Shown one piece after another: positions 42,124-50,380 of a stretch of 64,000 nucleotides of DNA. Under the pieces are notes generated by a model, which was not told where the DNA came from, made no database searches, and was given only the letters and a program-made list of their open reading frames with translations. The position numbers were made by a program, and so were the translations under genes. The DNA is from Bacillus sp. SB49 (GTDB lineage Bacteria; Bacillota; Bacilli; Bacillales; Halobacillaceae). The stretch's first letter is position 1; every line of letters begins with the position of its first letter. The DNA lies in NCBI RefSeq assembly GCF_000469135.2, contig NZ_CP048117.1, forward strand, positions 3,013,501-3,077,500, written 5' to 3'.

Positions 42124-42573
42124 TTATGATGGCCGGCTCTCCTGATTATCCTTTTTCTCTATGTAGGTGATACGCGGTTCATACGTGCAACGTATGTCAA
42201 ACGTCGTTTCTGAAGTCGTTATGACGTGGTGTTGAATAGAATAGATTTCCCTCCCCGGCCCCGGCTGTTCATCATACCATTCAAGATATTCCGAATCCGT
42301 GCATTTATACAAGTACCACGGCCTGTCGTCTTTTCCAACATCACCCGCCCGCGCTTTGGAAGCATGTTCAACAAAAGAACCCATCTTCACTTCCCCCGCA
42401 ATTCGGAAGGACAGAACGAAATTTCCCTCGTCATACGTATCCTAATGAAAGTGCATCATACCCTTTTCGTTTTCAAAGGTAAGGATAAGACCATCTTTTG
42501 TCTCCCCCCATTCCACCTTCTCCAAATATCTCCCATGTCTATAGGCCGTCGGATTCCAGACGTGCATCTCCAT
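42124..42573 (-). pseudogene. Hypothetical gene interrupted by an in-frame amber codon
   Basis: From the ATG at 42573 the frame reads 43 residues, then a TAG at 42442-42444. The same frame continues without any other stop to 42124, for another 105 codons. The two halves together make one coherent protein of about 149 residues rich in Trp, Tyr and charged residues. A Trp codon TGG mutated to TAG is the simplest explanation. The family is not recognised. The downstream part (from an internal start near 42384) could in principle be re-initiated. Confidence 0.65.
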
Positions 42574-42601
42574 AGTAGTAATGAGGGGCACCCTTTCGAA
42601 T

Positions 42602-43276
42602 TTAATTTTTCAGAGGTTGTCCGCGTCGCAGCTGATTCTTACACCTTCCATCCCTGTTGTTTCTCATTTCATAAACGTCTTCCGCAATCACTTCTATCCT
42701 TCTTTTCGTAACATGTATGGCTCCTCCGTCGGCAAGTGCGATAAAAGGAATATTTTCTTTGTTTAAATGATGGTAAATGAATTCATCATCTTCTTTGACA
42801 TAATGACACCATAACCTAGTTCCATGCAGGAGCTGAAGTGGCCTGTATTGGTTGGTTTGTCTCTGTTTAGTCGTGTAGGAAATATCACTTCCGAACAGGA
42901 TGGCCCCGGCACTTTGACCAAAGATAATTCCTCCATCGTTATAGTACTGTCTTATAACCTCATCGAATCCACTCTTCTTTAATACTTCCAGCAAGGTTAC
43001 ACTTCTCCCTCCACTGAAATAAACCGCAGAAAAACGGGTTAAGTCCTCCCGTTTCTTATCGGCAAGGTCTGTCCACATCACGAATTCTTTTACGCCTAAT
43101 GGCATAAGGATACTCTTAATATAATCGAAGCTCCTTTGATAGGATCGATGCTCTGCATCACCAGCCAAAGGGATATAGAGGATGGGTTTATCTGCATCCA
43201 CCTTATTTACGAGAAACTGATATACGTCGAGGTTTTGTTCATAGCTTCCGCCGCCGGACAGGATTAAGCTTCCCAA
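42602..43276 (-). CDS. Peptidase S51 family protein (dipeptidase E-like)
   Basis: A 224-residue protein with the flavodoxin-like S51 fold. The nucleophile elbow GQSAGAILFG (Ser about 119) follows the YYNDGGIIF strand, and SGGRSVTLLE binds substrate in relatives that cleave Asp-X dipeptides or cyanophycin. It begins with TTG behind GGGAGTG. The last 30 residues are basic and may be poorly conserved. Confidence 0.87.
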   Translation of the reverse strand: MGSLILSGGGSYEQNLDVYQFLVNKVDADKPILYIPLAGDAEHRSYQRSFDYIKSILMPLGVKEFVMWTDLADKKREDLTRFSAVYFSGGRSVTLLEVLKKSGFDEVIRQYYNDGGIIFGQSAGAILFGSDISYTTKQRQTNQYRPLQLLHGTRLWCHYVKEDDEFIYHHLNKENIPFIALADGGAIHVTKRRIEVIAEDVYEMRNNRDGRCKNQLRRGQPLKN

Positions 43277-43402
43277 TTAATCACTCCCTCTCTTATTATT
43301 AGTTAACTCCTTAACAAGCGAATTTCTATAAATAAAGTTTCTTTTCCTCTCTCATAGCAAATTAAATGGAGACCATCTTCCCGGTTAAATCCAAAACACG
43401 AA

Positions 43403-43430
43403 AAAAAGAGCTGCCGAAACAGCTCTTTTA
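43403..43430 (-). terminator. Terminator after the AraC-type gene
   Basis: The stem AAAGAGCTG/CAGCTCTTT is followed by a T-tract on the minus strand. Confidence 0.8.
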
Positions 43431-44300
43431 CTTCTTTAAAACCGGGATCCAGATCTCGCTCCGGAACGTCGGAGCGCTCACGTCCTTCGACTCATTCCAA
43501 AGAATTTCCGGCCCCTCCTTTTGTTCATAGTTCGATGCCGGGAACCATTCCGAGTAAATCCGTCCCCAGACATCCTGCAGCGTTTCCGGAAAAGGACCGG
43601 CGGCTTCGAACACCGCCCATGTCGAGGCTTCGACCTCAAGCTTTGCGAAGGCATCGGGACACGCTTCGGTGGTCGCGACCCCTATATAGTGGTCGAGTTC
43701 TCCCTCCTCCTGCATCCTCCCTTCGGAAAAGTTCGCCGATGCACTGAGCATGCCGGATGGTTCGATGTTCGACAGCTGCTTCAGCTCCCGGATCGATGAT
43801 TCGTCCAACGCTTCCCACATGGCTGCGATTTCCGGGTTGACCCCTTCGAAAATAATGGGGACCCTCTTTTTCAAACCGATGATACGGAATGCTTCTTTTT
43901 CTTCGATACGGTAGTTCATTTCCACTCCTCCTTTGATGGATAACTGGAAGGACATCGGCGGATAGGCTTTCAAGGCTTTTCCGTCCCGCTTCCCTTCAGA
44001 CGGTGTGATGCCGTGCATGTGTTGAAACGCCTTGGCAAAAGCGTCGGGGGAGCCGTACCCGTAGCGGAGAGCTACGTCGATGACCTTGGCACCGCCCTCC
44101 CTCAACTCAAAGGCTGCAAGCGTCAGCCGCCTGCGCCGGATATATTCCGAGAGTGGGATGCCTGCAAGGAAGGGAAACATTCTTCGGAAATGGTATTCCG
44201 AACATTGTGCTATTGCCGCCACTTCCTTCATGTCGATCTCCCCGGTCAGGTGTTCCTCGATATATTGGATTGCGTTGTTCATAGCGTTGAGCCTATCCAC
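43428..44300 (-). CDS. AraC family regulator with GyrI-like effector domain
   Basis: A 290-residue activator: two helix-turn-helix motifs in the first 100 residues ([38 protein letters not shown], then [27 protein letters not shown]) and a C-terminal GyrI-like drug-binding domain from about residue 120. The GTG at 44300 is eight bases after AGGAGG; an ATG six bases earlier is too close to it. The upstream region carries a palindrome resembling that of the TetR gene at 46300. Confidence 0.92.
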   Translation of the reverse strand: MDRLNAMNNAIQYIEEHLTGEIDMKEVAAIAQCSEYHFRRMFPFLAGIPLSEYIRRRRLTLAAFELREGGAKVIDVALRYGYGSPDAFAKAFQHMHGITPSEGKRDGKALKAYPPMSFQLSIKGGVEMNYRIEEKEAFRIIGLKKRVPIIFEGVNPEIAAMWEALDESSIRELKQLSNIEPSGMLSASANFSEGRMQEEGELDHYIGVATTEACPDAFAKLEVEASTWAVFEAAGPFPETLQDVWGRIYSEWFPASNYEQKEGPEILWNESKDVSAPTFRSEIWIPVLKK

Positions 44301-44390
44301 TGGCATGACCTCCTATAGACTTAGAATAACAGGTCGGGATGCGGAGTACCCGACTTTCGGTGCACGATTTGGACGGTACGCACCGATACT

Positions 44391-44412
44391 ATTGATTGAT
44401 TCATCAATCAAT
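44391..44412. promoter_or_regulatory. Palindrome ATTGATTGAT-TC-ATCAATCAAT, candidate TetR operator
   Basis: A perfect 10-bp-arm palindrome between the MFS stop and the AraC gene. Its central 18 bases match the tetR upstream palindrome (46332-46349) at 16 positions. Confidence 0.75.
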
Positions 44413-44417
44413 ATAAG

Positions 44418-45695
44418 CTATAAATTACCTGCCTTCGCTTCTTCCTTCTCCTCCGTCCGAGTGAGATGCGTATCGACACGCAGAAACAGGACAAGCCCAA
44501 CGGCACCGAGCACCAGATATTTCATCCCCATCACCCAGGCAGGCACGAATCCGCTTAACAGGACGCCGAGAGCGGCGACGAGCATGGCGATGTAGCCGGT
44601 GAACTGGAAAACCGCTAAGTACGAGCTTCGTTTATTATCCGGAGCCAGATCTGCAAGCATGCTCTGTTTGACGGGGATATATAACAGCTCCCCGAACGTT
44701 ACGACAGCCATCAGTACGATCAGGATCCACGGAGAATCCACCACGGTAAACAGGGTGTAGCCGATCGTATAGGATATCAATCCTACCAACAGTATCGCTT
44801 TGTTCCTCCACTTTTTCACGAGCCACGTAAGGAAACCGGCAGCGAAGACGACGAGAAACGTGTTTTCCGAGCGCAGGATTCCAAGGATCAGGAACCCGTC
44901 GACCTCGACATTTATGGAAGAAAAGGAAAGCAGCGGCTGCGCTTCGATCGTTTGGACGAAGTGGATCGCCAGGAAGTTCGTCAGTTGTTCCTCGAGTGAG
45001 TATATACAGATCCCTGCAAAGAGGAGCATCAGGAATACCCGGTCCTGAAAGACGACTTTATAATTGTTCCATATCGTTGGTTGGACTTTTTGTACAGAAG
45101 GTTGCAGCTCTTGGTGAGGTTTGATGTAGGATTCTGTGATGAAGAGTTGTGTGATGACGGCAGAGAGCAGCGAGACACCGGCTATGCCGAGAAACAGCTG
45201 GAACAAGTACTGTTGAAAAAGGACGGCCCCGATCACGCCGGCAACCGCGGAGGAAATGTTCCCGACCCAGTACAACAGTGTGAATACATAGCGCCGGTGT
45301 TCACTGGAGGTCACATCGAGCACCATCGCTTGGGAGACCGGACCGATCAGCCCGCCGAAGAACATCCCGAAAATAAAGAAGCTGTAGGTGAGATACGGCG
45401 CGTCCAACCACGGGGAATTCAGCCAGGCAATGATAAAAAAAGTGAAAGCGGAGCCGATTTCTGCCCAAACCATCAAGCGCTTGCGCCCGATCCGGTCTGA
45501 GTAGAAGCCGCCGATGATGCCGCCGGCGATTCCTAAGAATACAAGGCTTGCGACCATCAGACCCGTCACCGTCTCGCCGACCTTCTGAGCGAAATATACC
45601 GTTAAGAAAGGAAGCACCATCATGTTGGAGAACTGGGTGATGAATTGCGTGAATACCCTGATCTTCACATTCGGGTGCAGCTGTTTAAAGGACAT
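44418..45695 (-). CDS. MFS transporter, drug-efflux type
   Basis: A 425-residue 12-helix transporter: PFLTVYFAQKVGETVTGLMVA, then GGFYSDRIGRKRLMVW as motif A, and a long central loop (about residues 200-250). It ends in a basic, acidic-rich tail. The ATG at 45695 follows GGGGAGAGGG and lies next to the TetR gene, which it follows in one operon. Multidrug export is the probable role. Confidence 0.9.
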   Translation of the reverse strand: MSFKQLHPNVKIRVFTQFITQFSNMMVLPFLTVYFAQKVGETVTGLMVASLVFLGIAGGIIGGFYSDRIGRKRLMVWAEIGSAFTFFIIAWLNSPWLDAPYLTYSFFIFGMFFGGLIGPVSQAMVLDVTSSEHRRYVFTLLYWVGNISSAVAGVIGAVLFQQYLFQLFLGIAGVSLLSAVITQLFITESYIKPHQELQPSVQKVQPTIWNNYKVVFQDRVFLMLLFAGICIYSLEEQLTNFLAIHFVQTIEAQPLLSFSSINVEVDGFLILGILRSENTFLVVFAAGFLTWLVKKWRNKAILLVGLISYTIGYTLFTVVDSPWILIVLMAVVTFGELLYIPVKQSMLADLAPDNKRSSYLAVFQFTGYIAMLVAALGVLLSGFVPAWVMGMKYLVLGAVGLVLFLRVDTHLTRTEEKEEAKAGNL

Positions 45696-45709
45696 GCCCT
45701 CTCCCCTCT

Positions 45710-46300
45710 TCATAAGGATCTCGGCCCGAACAGCAGGTAGGCATGGCGGGTGAACATATCCCACGCCTTACGGTCGTCCGCTGTCTCCGTGAAAGTCAGG
45801 CGCGCACCGTTGACGTAGGCAAGGTATGTATCACTGACGTCATCCGGCTCCAGTTCCATCAACTCCCCAAGCTCCTGCCCTTTGACGATCAACGGACGAA
45901 GCGCATTCCGCAGCTGAACGGCAAATTGGTCGAGCTCCATGAATAAATCAGGAAATCGTTCCCGCTGGGCAATCACATACTGCAGCAGACGTACATAGAC
46001 CGTTTGCTGAGCGAAGAAATTAACGTGCTGCTCGATCAGTTCGCGGATCTGCACGGTCGGCTCTTCCGACGGTTCCGGTGAAGCGAGCATCACCGCCTTC
46101 ACTTCCTCCAACGGCTCCAGGACAGAAGCGTGGAAAAGCTCCTCCTTGTTTTCAAAATAAGTAAACACCGTACCGAAGCTTACCCCGGCAGCCTTTGCCA
46201 CCTCTTTGATCGTCGCATTGGAGTACCCATTCATAGAGAACATCTGGATCGCAGCTTGAAGGATCCGTTCTCTCTTTTCTGCAGACTTCTGCATCGCCAT
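45710..46300 (-). CDS. TetR family transcriptional regulator
   Basis: A 196-residue regulator: HTH at about residues 25-50 (MFSMNGYSNATIKEVAKAAGVSFGTVFTYFENKEELF) and a C-terminal ligand pocket. It is upstream of, and almost contiguous with, the MFS gene, and likely represses it and itself. Confidence 0.93.
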   Translation of the reverse strand: MAMQKSAEKRERILQAAIQMFSMNGYSNATIKEVAKAAGVSFGTVFTYFENKEELFHASVLEPLEEVKAVMLASPEPSEEPTVQIRELIEQHVNFFAQQTVYVRLLQYVIAQRERFPDLFMELDQFAVQLRNALRPLIVKGQELGELMELEPDDVSDTYLAYVNGARLTFTETADDRKAWDMFTRHAYLLFGPRSL

Positions 46301-46331
46301 AAGTGTCCACTCCTTTTTCCATAGTTATTAA

Positions 46332-46349
46332 TGATTGATTGATTAATCA
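46332..46349. promoter_or_regulatory. Candidate TetR operator upstream of tetR-mfs
   Basis: TGATTGATT-GATTAATCA extends to 8-bp arms TAATGATT/AATCATTA. It matches the site at 44393-44410 at 16 of 18 bases and lies 30-50 bp upstream of the tetR start. Confidence 0.75.
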
Positions 46350-46546
46350 TTATTGTATTGGATAAAATTGGAGTTGTAAAGCAGGAATACATATCATCCC
46401 TTAAAACAGCTCTTACACACCCTTATATTTTTCCAGGAGATTAACCGGTCACAGTAAACGTTTTCATATATTTCGATTTGAAGATGTTTATCTATATATA
46501 TCAGGGGTATTACAGAACTAATACAATATACCTAAGGAGCCCTTGA

Positions 46547-46795
46547 ATGAGATTGGAACAAGACCTTCTCCAGAGAATTGAAAACAAAGACAAAGATTCT
46601 TTAACCGAAATTTATGATTGCTACATCCAATACATATACAGATTACTTACCAGCAGAATCGATGACTCTTCCAGGGTAGAAAAGATTATAAAAGAATTAT
46701 TTGAAGATATTTGGAACGATCCACAAAGCTATTCTCATGGTAAGTATTTCTCATCTACTTTAACTAAGAAATGTCTAATCCTAATCAGAGAGTAA
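46547..46795 (+). pseudogene. Truncated sigma-70 (ECF) region 2 fragment
   Basis: An 82-residue frame, AT-rich, covering sigma region 2 (LTEIYDCYIQYIYRLL and IIKELFEDIWNDP, analogous to the -10-recognising helix). It stops just where region 4 should follow; no region 4 is found downstream in any frame. The ATG is preceded by only AAGGAGCCC. Either the remnant of an ECF sigma gene or a stand-alone region-2 protein. Confidence 0.55.
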
Positions 46796-46891
46796 ATCAT
46801 TTCCTTTCATTGAATAGCTATCTGACATAGATTCAAGGCTTGCCAATGTATATACCTATTGATATGTGCTAAAATTTAATTACCACATTCT

Positions 46892-46919
46892 GGTCGGGAG
46901 CAATTCTCCCGGCTTTTTT
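46892..46919 (+). terminator. Terminator/attenuator hairpin upstream of the Spo0E-type gene
   Basis: The stem CGGGAG/CTCCCG with a five-base loop and six T residues ends 27 bp before the Spo0E-type start codon. Confidence 0.7.
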
Positions 46920-46946
46920 ATGTATACCTATGAAAGGAGGACAGCC

Positions 46947-47099
46947 ATGAGCGCGTGCATCTTACTTAAAGAGCGCATCGAGAAGAAAAGACGGAACATG
47001 TACAACGCCTACCTCAGCCACGCCGACTATCAAAGCATCGTCAAGATCTCGCAGGAATTGGACCACCTTCTGAACCTTTACCGGAAACATTGCCAGTAA
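46947..47099 (+). CDS. Spo0E family aspartyl-phosphate phosphatase
   Basis: A 50-residue two-helix hairpin protein: VKISQELDHLLNLY carries the SQELD signature of Spo0E, YisI and YnzD, which dephosphorylate Spo0A~P and delay sporulation. The start follows GAAAGGAGGACAGCC. It supports the view that the host forms spores. Confidence 0.88.
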   Translation: MSACILLKERIEKKRRNMYNAYLSHADYQSIVKISQELDHLLNLYRKHCQ

Positions 47100-47160
47100 G
47101 GACGAATACAACCACAGGCTCCGCGCATACTACATAATAAAAAGCAGATCGGAGAACAGC

Positions 47161-47271
47161 ATGTTTAACTTTTTTCCCTATGATACGGCCGGATGGATCA
47201 TGCTCGGTGCGATGGTTCTGAATTTTATTGGTATGCTTGTGCTGCTTTTTTTGGGACTGAAGGGTAAGTGA
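47161..47271 (+). CDS. Tiny membrane protein (36 residues)
   Basis: A single helix (WIMLGAMVLNFIGMLVLLFLGL) with few flanking residues. The start follows GATCGGAGAACAGC. No family. Confidence 0.45.
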   Translation: MFNFFPYDTAGWIMLGAMVLNFIGMLVLLFLGLKGK

Positions 47272-47375
47272 GGGTTTATGGAAGGAACGAAATGGAAAGG
47301 ATGCAGATGGTGGCTCCCCAAATGAAGTGCTTTGACTGCATTCAAACCTTCATGGCGAGTCCCCCTCCAATCTTT

Positions 47376-47403
47376 AGTCAGAGCGCATGCTCTGGCTTTT
47401 TTT
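47376..47403 (+). terminator. Terminator upstream of the VOC gene
   Basis: The stem CAGAGC/GCTCTG with a four-base GCAT loop is followed by eight T residues. Confidence 0.75.
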
Positions 47404-47462
47404 ATCTGCTTCGAACGATTTACATGGTAAAATAAACCCATATTAACAGGAGGTGGTTTCCC

Positions 47463-47885
47463 ATGAAGCCAAGAGTATCTGTCATTACGATCGGCGTCGA
47501 TAACCTGGAGGAATCGCTGCAGTTCTACCGGGACGGCCTCGGCTTTCCGACGGAGGGAATTGTCGGGGAGGAGTTCGAGTATGGAGCGGTCGCATTCTTT
47601 GATTTGCAGCCTGGTCTGAAGCTTGCTTTATGGAATCGGGAAAGCATCGCTCATGAAACGAAAGTGAAAACAGGCAGCCCGAGCCCGACCGAGTTCACGC
47701 TCGGTCACAATGTCAACAGTAAAGCCGAGGTCGATGAAGTGATGGCTAAGGCGGAAAAAGCTGGTGCATCAATCACCGACCCGGCGCACGATACGTTCTG
47801 GGGTGGATACTCCGGACACTTCCAGGACCCGGACGGGCACTTATGGGAAGTCGTCTGGAACCCTGACTGGGGTGAAGTGGAATAA
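47463..47885 (+). CDS. VOC family protein
   Basis: A 140-residue glyoxalase-fold protein with the paired modules (VITIGVDNLEESLQFYRDGLGF, then DTFWGGYSGHFQDPDGHLWEVVWNPDW). The second-module pattern is that of the common Bacillus 'VOC, lyase-like' group. Substrate unknown. The start follows CAGGAGGTGG. Confidence 0.9.
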   Translation: MKPRVSVITIGVDNLEESLQFYRDGLGFPTEGIVGEEFEYGAVAFFDLQPGLKLALWNRESIAHETKVKTGSPSPTEFTLGHNVNSKAEVDEVMAKAEKAGASITDPAHDTFWGGYSGHFQDPDGHLWEVVWNPDWGEVE

Positions 47886-47931
47886 TTGACTTCCTGTATT
47901 TAAAGAGACGACCATTTCTTTTACAGGATGG

Positions 47932-47976
47932 CAGGGGAAATGGGACGTTATCCAGAGCCCACTTCCGGGAAGCTCT
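47932..47976. repeat. Decayed partial copy C of the dispersed repeat
   Basis: The segment GGGAAATGGGACG-TTATCCA matches the minus-strand half of the repeat (GGGAAATGGGACGCTTTCCA) at about 18 of 20 positions; the remainder has diverged. It lies just downstream of the VOC gene. Confidence 0.5.
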
Positions 47977-48610
47977 AGTATTCCTTTGTAAGTATTCCCT
48001 CTTCCTCCTCTGCCTGGTACTGGACCATCACTTGGGCATGAGGAAGCTTAAGATCATTCTTCAAAATATCCAAAAGCTCATCGACGCTTCGCTCATCCAC
48101 AGGTTTCCGCTCTCGATTGACCCATATGGACACGGAAGGAGCTGCGTCCAGCTCTTGAATAGCAGGCAGATCCGTTTCCCCTATATACTTATCCGTCACG
48201 GCCGGGTCCGCATAGCTTACCATCACCATTTCGATCTCGGTAAACCGTTTTTCCACATCCTCCATAATCAAATCAGAGAGCTCATCTTCAAAATAATTGA
48301 CGGCATACGTATCCACCATTTCCTTACTGGCAGCATCCTCATAGACGGTGAAGTCGACGCCGTTCGTTGTATTCCTTACCTTGGCAGCATAATCGAATCC
48401 GTGGAAATTCCCCATGTTGTCGTACAACGTATCGTACATCTCCATCTGCCCGGAAAAATGAGCGTCCAGATACGCACCTGCCTTCTCCTTCACTTCCTCT
48501 TCTTTTCCTGCATCAGGAGTCATATCGACGATAAAAATAACGATGAGGAAACCGACGATAACTCCTGCACCTGCCATCGCAATGAGCGTCCATTTCCCTA
48601 ACTTTCCCAT
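47975..48610 (-). CDS. Membrane-anchored hypothetical protein (211 residues)
   Basis: It has an N-terminal signal-anchor (WTLIAMAGAGVIVGFLIVIFIV) and a large acidic extracytoplasmic domain of about 180 residues with an ending rich in Glu. No family recognised. The ATG at 48610 follows GAGGGGAGG. Confidence 0.75.
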   Translation of the reverse strand: MGKLGKWTLIAMAGAGVIVGFLIVIFIVDMTPDAGKEEEVKEKAGAYLDAHFSGQMEMYDTLYDNMGNFHGFDYAAKVRNTTNGVDFTVYEDAASKEMVDTYAVNYFEDELSDLIMEDVEKRFTEIEMVMVSYADPAVTDKYIGETDLPAIQELDAAPSVSIWVNRERKPVDERSVDELLDILKNDLKLPHAQVMVQYQAEEEEGILTKEY

Positions 48611-48640
48611 AGAATCCTCCCCTCGCACATGTCAGAATCC

Positions 48641-49102
48641 TTATCGCTTATCCTTACTCTGCCTATAGTTATCGATCACCAACTTCGCCCAATCAACAAC
48701 ATTTGAAGGCAGTCCGTCTATCGGAAAATACCTCAGGTCGATGCTCTCTCCATCGGCCATCGCTAATTTCCCAAATGTATGCTGCGCTTCATAAATGCCG
48801 ATCACGTTGTACACCTCATCGCCGTTCGGGTATTTGAAATAAAATTCCTTCCCGGACAGTTGGTCGATGAACGTGACTCTCTCCGCCCGCAGACCCGTTT
48901 CCTCAAAAAGCTCCCTCGCAGCGGTCTCTTCCAAACTTTCCCCGGGCTCCATGGCTCCGCCTGGTAATCCCCACTCCTCTGTATCAGAACGATGCTGCAG
49001 CAAAAGCTCTCCGGAATCGTTGAATACAAGCACGGTCGACCCAGGTACGATTAACGGTCTTGTTCCAATCAGCTTCCTCATCTGCATGACATAATCAGAC
49101 AT
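48641..49102 (-). CDS. NUDIX hydrolase
   Basis: A 153-residue pyrophosphohydrolase with a full Nudix box (GGAMEPGESLEETAARELFEETGL; catalytic RELFEE at about residues 63-68). Similar to MutT/YtkD-type enzymes; substrate unknown. The ATG at 49102 follows AAAAGGTGATC; a longer frame is possible. Confidence 0.9.
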   Translation of the reverse strand: MSDYVMQMRKLIGTRPLIVPGSTVLVFNDSGELLLQHRSDTEEWGLPGGAMEPGESLEETAARELFEETGLRAERVTFIDQLSGKEFYFKYPNGDEVYNVIGIYEAQHTFGKLAMADGESIDLRYFPIDGLPSNVVDWAKLVIDNYRQSKDKR

Positions 49103-49127
49103 ACCGATCACCTTTTCCTTTCCGAAA

Positions 49128-49421
49128 TCATTCCTCTTTAAAAGCTAACCCTTTCTCTTTCAAAGCGCCCTTCAGCTTCGGTATCGACGACGGCCCCAGG
49201 CCGTGAAATTTCAAGATTTCCTCTTCCCTGTAAGCAGATAACGTCTCCAAAGACGTGATTCCATTGTTTTCAAGAGCCCTTCTGGCGGGAGCTGCCAGGA
49301 TGGAGAGAAATCCGGTTTCCGGTTTTCGCTCGCTTTCACAAATCGGGCAAGTGGGACAATCGCTGCTTTTATAGTAACGATGGCCCTTCTCACAGGTTCT
49401 CTGTTCTTTATTTTCAGTCAT
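49128..49421 (-). CDS. RNA polymerase alpha-CTD-like helix-hairpin-helix protein
   Basis: A 97-residue protein: an N-terminal Cys/His knuckle (CEKGHRYYKSSDCPTC, CESERK) followed by two helix-hairpin-helix motifs (RRALENNGITSLETLSAY, GPSSIPKLKGALKEKG) as in the RNA polymerase alpha C-terminal domain. Function unknown; nucleic-acid binding is likely. The start follows AAAGGAGGCAGG. Confidence 0.85.
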   Translation of the reverse strand: MTENKEQRTCEKGHRYYKSSDCPTCPICESERKPETGFLSILAAPARRALENNGITSLETLSAYREEEILKFHGLGPSSIPKLKGALKEKGLAFKEE

Positions 49422-49438
49422 CTTCCTGCCTCCTTTAG

Positions 49439-49813
49439 TTACCAGTGTACCTGCAGTTTATTGCCGTCCGGGTCATAGAAGTGGAAGTAAGCATGGCCGT
49501 TGTCTTCCCGTATCTCCTCCACCTTCACCTTGTGATCGGTCAAGTGTTGGTGAAGCTCAGCCAGCCTCGGACTTGTAAACCCGATGCTGAACGCCGCTTC
49601 CTTATTAATCGTGAAATGAGCAAACGTTTCATCATTGGTAGGCACCAAGATAAGTAGAAACGGACCATCCTCCACTTTGATGATCGCCACCGGTTCTTCC
49701 GTTATAGTCAAAAGCTCGAGCCCCAACGCGTCCGTGTACCACCGGGCGGAAGCCGTCAAATCCTTCACTGGAATCCTGACGTAGTGCACCTGTTCAATAA
49801 ATGAATGACTCAT
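49439..49813 (-). CDS. VOC family protein
   Basis: A 124-residue glyoxalase-fold protein: VHYVRIPVKDLTASARWYTDALGLELL and a second module ending HFYDPDGNKLQVHW. The ATG at 49813 follows GGAGGGGATAGG. Substrate unknown. Confidence 0.87.
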   Translation of the reverse strand: MSHSFIEQVHYVRIPVKDLTASARWYTDALGLELLTITEEPVAIIKVEDGPFLLILVPTNDETFAHFTINKEAAFSIGFTSPRLAELHQHLTDHKVKVEEIREDNGHAYFHFYDPDGNKLQVHW

Positions 49814-49973
49814 CCTATCCCCTCCTTTTTTCATTTTTATTAGATTCCCACCATTCATGAAAAACTTAGGCAGAGCAATAGAAGTATCCATGGGGTTTCT
49901 TCCTTTCATGATACCATGAAAATTTTACCAAACGAACATCTTGATGGTGCTCACCAATACGATGGTATAAAAA

Positions 49974-50005
49974 GATGCCGGACCTCTCCATAGAGTTCCG
50001 GCATC
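49974..50005 (-). terminator. Terminator after the DUF3784-type gene
   Basis: The stem GATGCCGGA/TCCGGCATC with an inner CTCT/AGAG pair is followed by five T residues on the minus strand. Confidence 0.85.
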
Positions 50006-50017
50006 TCCTTTCAAGCG

Positions 50018-50302
50018 TCAATCGAGCAATTTCCTATTGATGATCACATATACGATGGTAAGCAGCACGAGCATGGCGACTATAAGGACCGTACCTTCCC
50101 CGGCGTAGTGAACCACACTGTTGAAGATCGCAAGCAAACCTAAAGGCAGAAAAAAGCCAAGGCCCGTAACGGTGCCTAACAACGACTTATTCCGAATCAT
50201 CTTCTCGTTAAAACCCGCCAGCAGCCACGTCTGTTTCTTTACTCCGACCAAAAAGGAAACCCCTAGAAGAACGATTCCGAGCAACAGCAATCCATAGTCC
50301 AC
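50018..50302 (-). CDS. DUF3784-like membrane protein (94 residues)
   Basis: Three hydrophobic stretches with a KKQTWLLAGFNEKMIRNKSLL linker, typical of the DUF3784 family of unknown function. It begins with GTG behind AGGCGGGAG. Confidence 0.75.
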   Translation of the reverse strand: MDYGLLLLGIVLLGVSFLVGVKKQTWLLAGFNEKMIRNKSLLGTVTGLGFFLPLGLLAIFNSVVHYAGEGTVLIVAMLVLLTIVYVIINRKLLD

Positions 50303-50380
50303 GTTTTCTCCCGCCTTTCTGGGTCTATACCATATCTACGTTTTAAATCCATCCAGGTTCCAATATTTTACTTTGATGAC

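Noticed and set aside
47285-47440. Short plus-strand frame starting near 47291 (about 47 residues)
   Set aside because: It runs through a terminator hairpin and has no ribosome binding site or recognisable features.
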